Assembly: GCA_001701105.1 (NCBI GenBank)
Contig: DAAI01000031.1
Span: forward strand, 1-8,560
Source: Bacteroidales bacterium GP1
GTDB lineage: Bacteria; Bacteroidota; Bacteroidia; Bacteroidales; Muribaculaceae
Length of the DNA stretch: 8,560 bases
Direction of reading: 5' to 3'
The number at the start of each line of letters is the position of its first letter. Positions within the stretch are counted from its first letter, which is position 1. Shown piece after piece: positions 7,988 through 8,560 of this stretch. A program made the translations under genes and the position numbers. The notes under the pieces were generated by a model. The model was not told the origin of the DNA. It searched no databases and saw only the letters and a list, made by a program, of their open reading frames with translations.

Positions 7988-8030
7988 TATTTCTTAAAAA
8001 ATTTTTATTCCTTTTAAATTCATCACCACA

Positions 8031-8060
8031 AAAAAAGTCCGGATACTATATCCGGACCTT
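8031..8060 (-). terminator. Intrinsic terminator of the SPOR-like lipoprotein gene
   Basis: On the minus strand GTCCGGATA (8057-8049) pairs with TATCCGGAC (8045-8037) around a 3-base TAG loop, then runs directly into TTTTTT (8036-8031). AAG upstream of the stem can extend the pairing into the U-tract. It starts 30 bases past the stop codon at 8091 and separates this gene from the susC transcription unit. It is the clearest intrinsic terminator in the window. Confidence 0.92.
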
Positions 8061-8090
8061 TATGCATTTATATTATGTTTCAATAATTTA

Positions 8091-8560
8091 TTATGGGATG
8101 AATACCATCACCGGCTTCCCCGGCAGACCGACATATGGATATGTCTTGTTTTTCTTTTCAAAGCGCTTTGATTCCATGCGCAGACTGTCGAGCGTGGAGG
8201 ATGCGGCCGCCATTGCGTACCATTTGCCCCCGAGTCCTTTCAGTGTCACTGCATCTTTCCATCCGCTTTGCCGCAACGACGCTACGTTGGCTTTGGCATT
8301 GGTGTCCATCTTATATACACCGACGGCCATATACCATAGCTTCGGAGGGCGTTTATTGTCCTCGGTATGCAGAATCTGACGGTCGACATACACCGTATCT
8401 CCATCCAATATGCGCAACTGGGGGCCGTCGTCGGATCTAAGTCCTTGAGCCGGAAGCATATTTTCCTGACGCGCTATCTCCCTTTTGTTTAAAGCCGCAT
8501 CGTAGGCTTGACGATAACCCTTTTCCGTAGGCTTGCATGACGACAGCGCCAGCATTCCTG
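8091..8560 (-). CDS. Putative lipoprotein with a SPOR-like domain (5' end outside the window)
   Basis: The visible part ends at TAA 8091-8093 and stays open to the window edge. The first Met in view (8555) gives only MLALSSC, too short for a lipoprotein signal; the preceding in-frame codon is GGA. The true start, with a charged N-terminus, therefore lies beyond 8560. LALSSC is a fair lipobox, and an E/K/R-rich linker follows. Residues about 73-135, counted from that Met, resemble a SPOR fold: WYMAVGVYKMDTNAKANVASLRQSGW, then LGGKWYAMAAASSTLDSLRMESKRFEKK, with the repeated aromatic-x-V/A-x strands and two helices of the family. SPOR domains bind denuded septal peptidoglycan and localise proteins to the division site. 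The domain call is by pattern, not by search. It has its own terminator and is not part of the susCD operon. Confidence 0.75.
   Translation of the reverse strand, partial: GMLALSSCKPTEKGYRQAYDAALNKREIARQENMLPAQGLRSDDGPQLRILDGDTVYVDRQILHTEDNKRPPKLWYMAVGVYKMDTNAKANVASLRQSGWKDAVTLKGLGGKWYAMAAASSTLDSLRMESKRFEKKNKTYPYVGLPGKPVMVFIP

Noticed and set aside
7864..8090. Riboswitch or regulatory small RNA gene in the susC upstream region
   Set aside because: I see only the terminator, the promoter, the short dyad and A/T-rich sequence; no conserved riboswitch core is recognisable.
7900..8379. Plus-strand open frame of 159 codons
   Set aside because: It runs through the susC promoter region and the intrinsic terminator, and antisense to the SPOR-like gene. 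The composition is that of translated AT-rich non-coding DNA.

Overview
The window looks like chromosomal DNA of a gut-type Bacteroidota, order Bacteroidales (a Muribaculaceae- or Prevotella-like genome is my best guess). The grounds are an adjacent SusC/SusD outer-membrane pair, a C10 (streptopain-like) cysteine peptidase with a Bacteroidales-style C-terminal tail, a lipoprotein with a SPOR-like domain, AT-rich leaders without a Shine-Dalgarno sequence, and promoters of the Bacteroidetes type (TTTG, about 20 bases, TAnnTTTG). All four genes lie on the minus strand, so they read from right to left.

In transcription order: (1) 8560-8091, the 3' part of a small lipoprotein with a SPOR-like domain, cut by the window edge and closed by a textbook intrinsic terminator (8060-8031). 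(2) An AT-rich intergenic region of 227 bases with a perfect-match Bacteroidetes promoter (7987-7956), a nested inverted repeat at the predicted 5' end of the mRNA (7950-7923), and an untranslated leader of nearly 90 bases. (3) 7863-4600, a SusC-family TonB-dependent transporter, followed after 25 bases by (4) 4574-2742, its SusD/RagB lipoprotein partner; these two form an operon ending in a long hairpin (2715-2687). (5) A 12-bp tandem repeat (2668-2643) and a second promoter (2621-2591), driving (6) 2530-98, a secreted C10 peptidase of 810 residues. A 12-bp-stem hairpin (27-58) lies just past its stop codon. Positions 1-26 hold nothing I can assign.

Together, SusC and SusD should form a lidded import complex in the outer membrane for an oligomeric nutrient. 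The only degradative enzyme next to them is a protease, and no glycoside hydrolase, ECF sigma or anti-sigma factor, or hybrid two-component regulator is in view. A peptide-uptake role, as for RagAB of Porphyromonas, is therefore a reasonable but unproven guess. The peptidase has its own promoter and is separated from susCD by a hairpin, so it may be regulated separately. I see no CRISPR array, tRNA, rRNA, insertion sequence or clearly novel system; the window is mostly ordinary nutrient-acquisition DNA with a few regulatory details worth checking.
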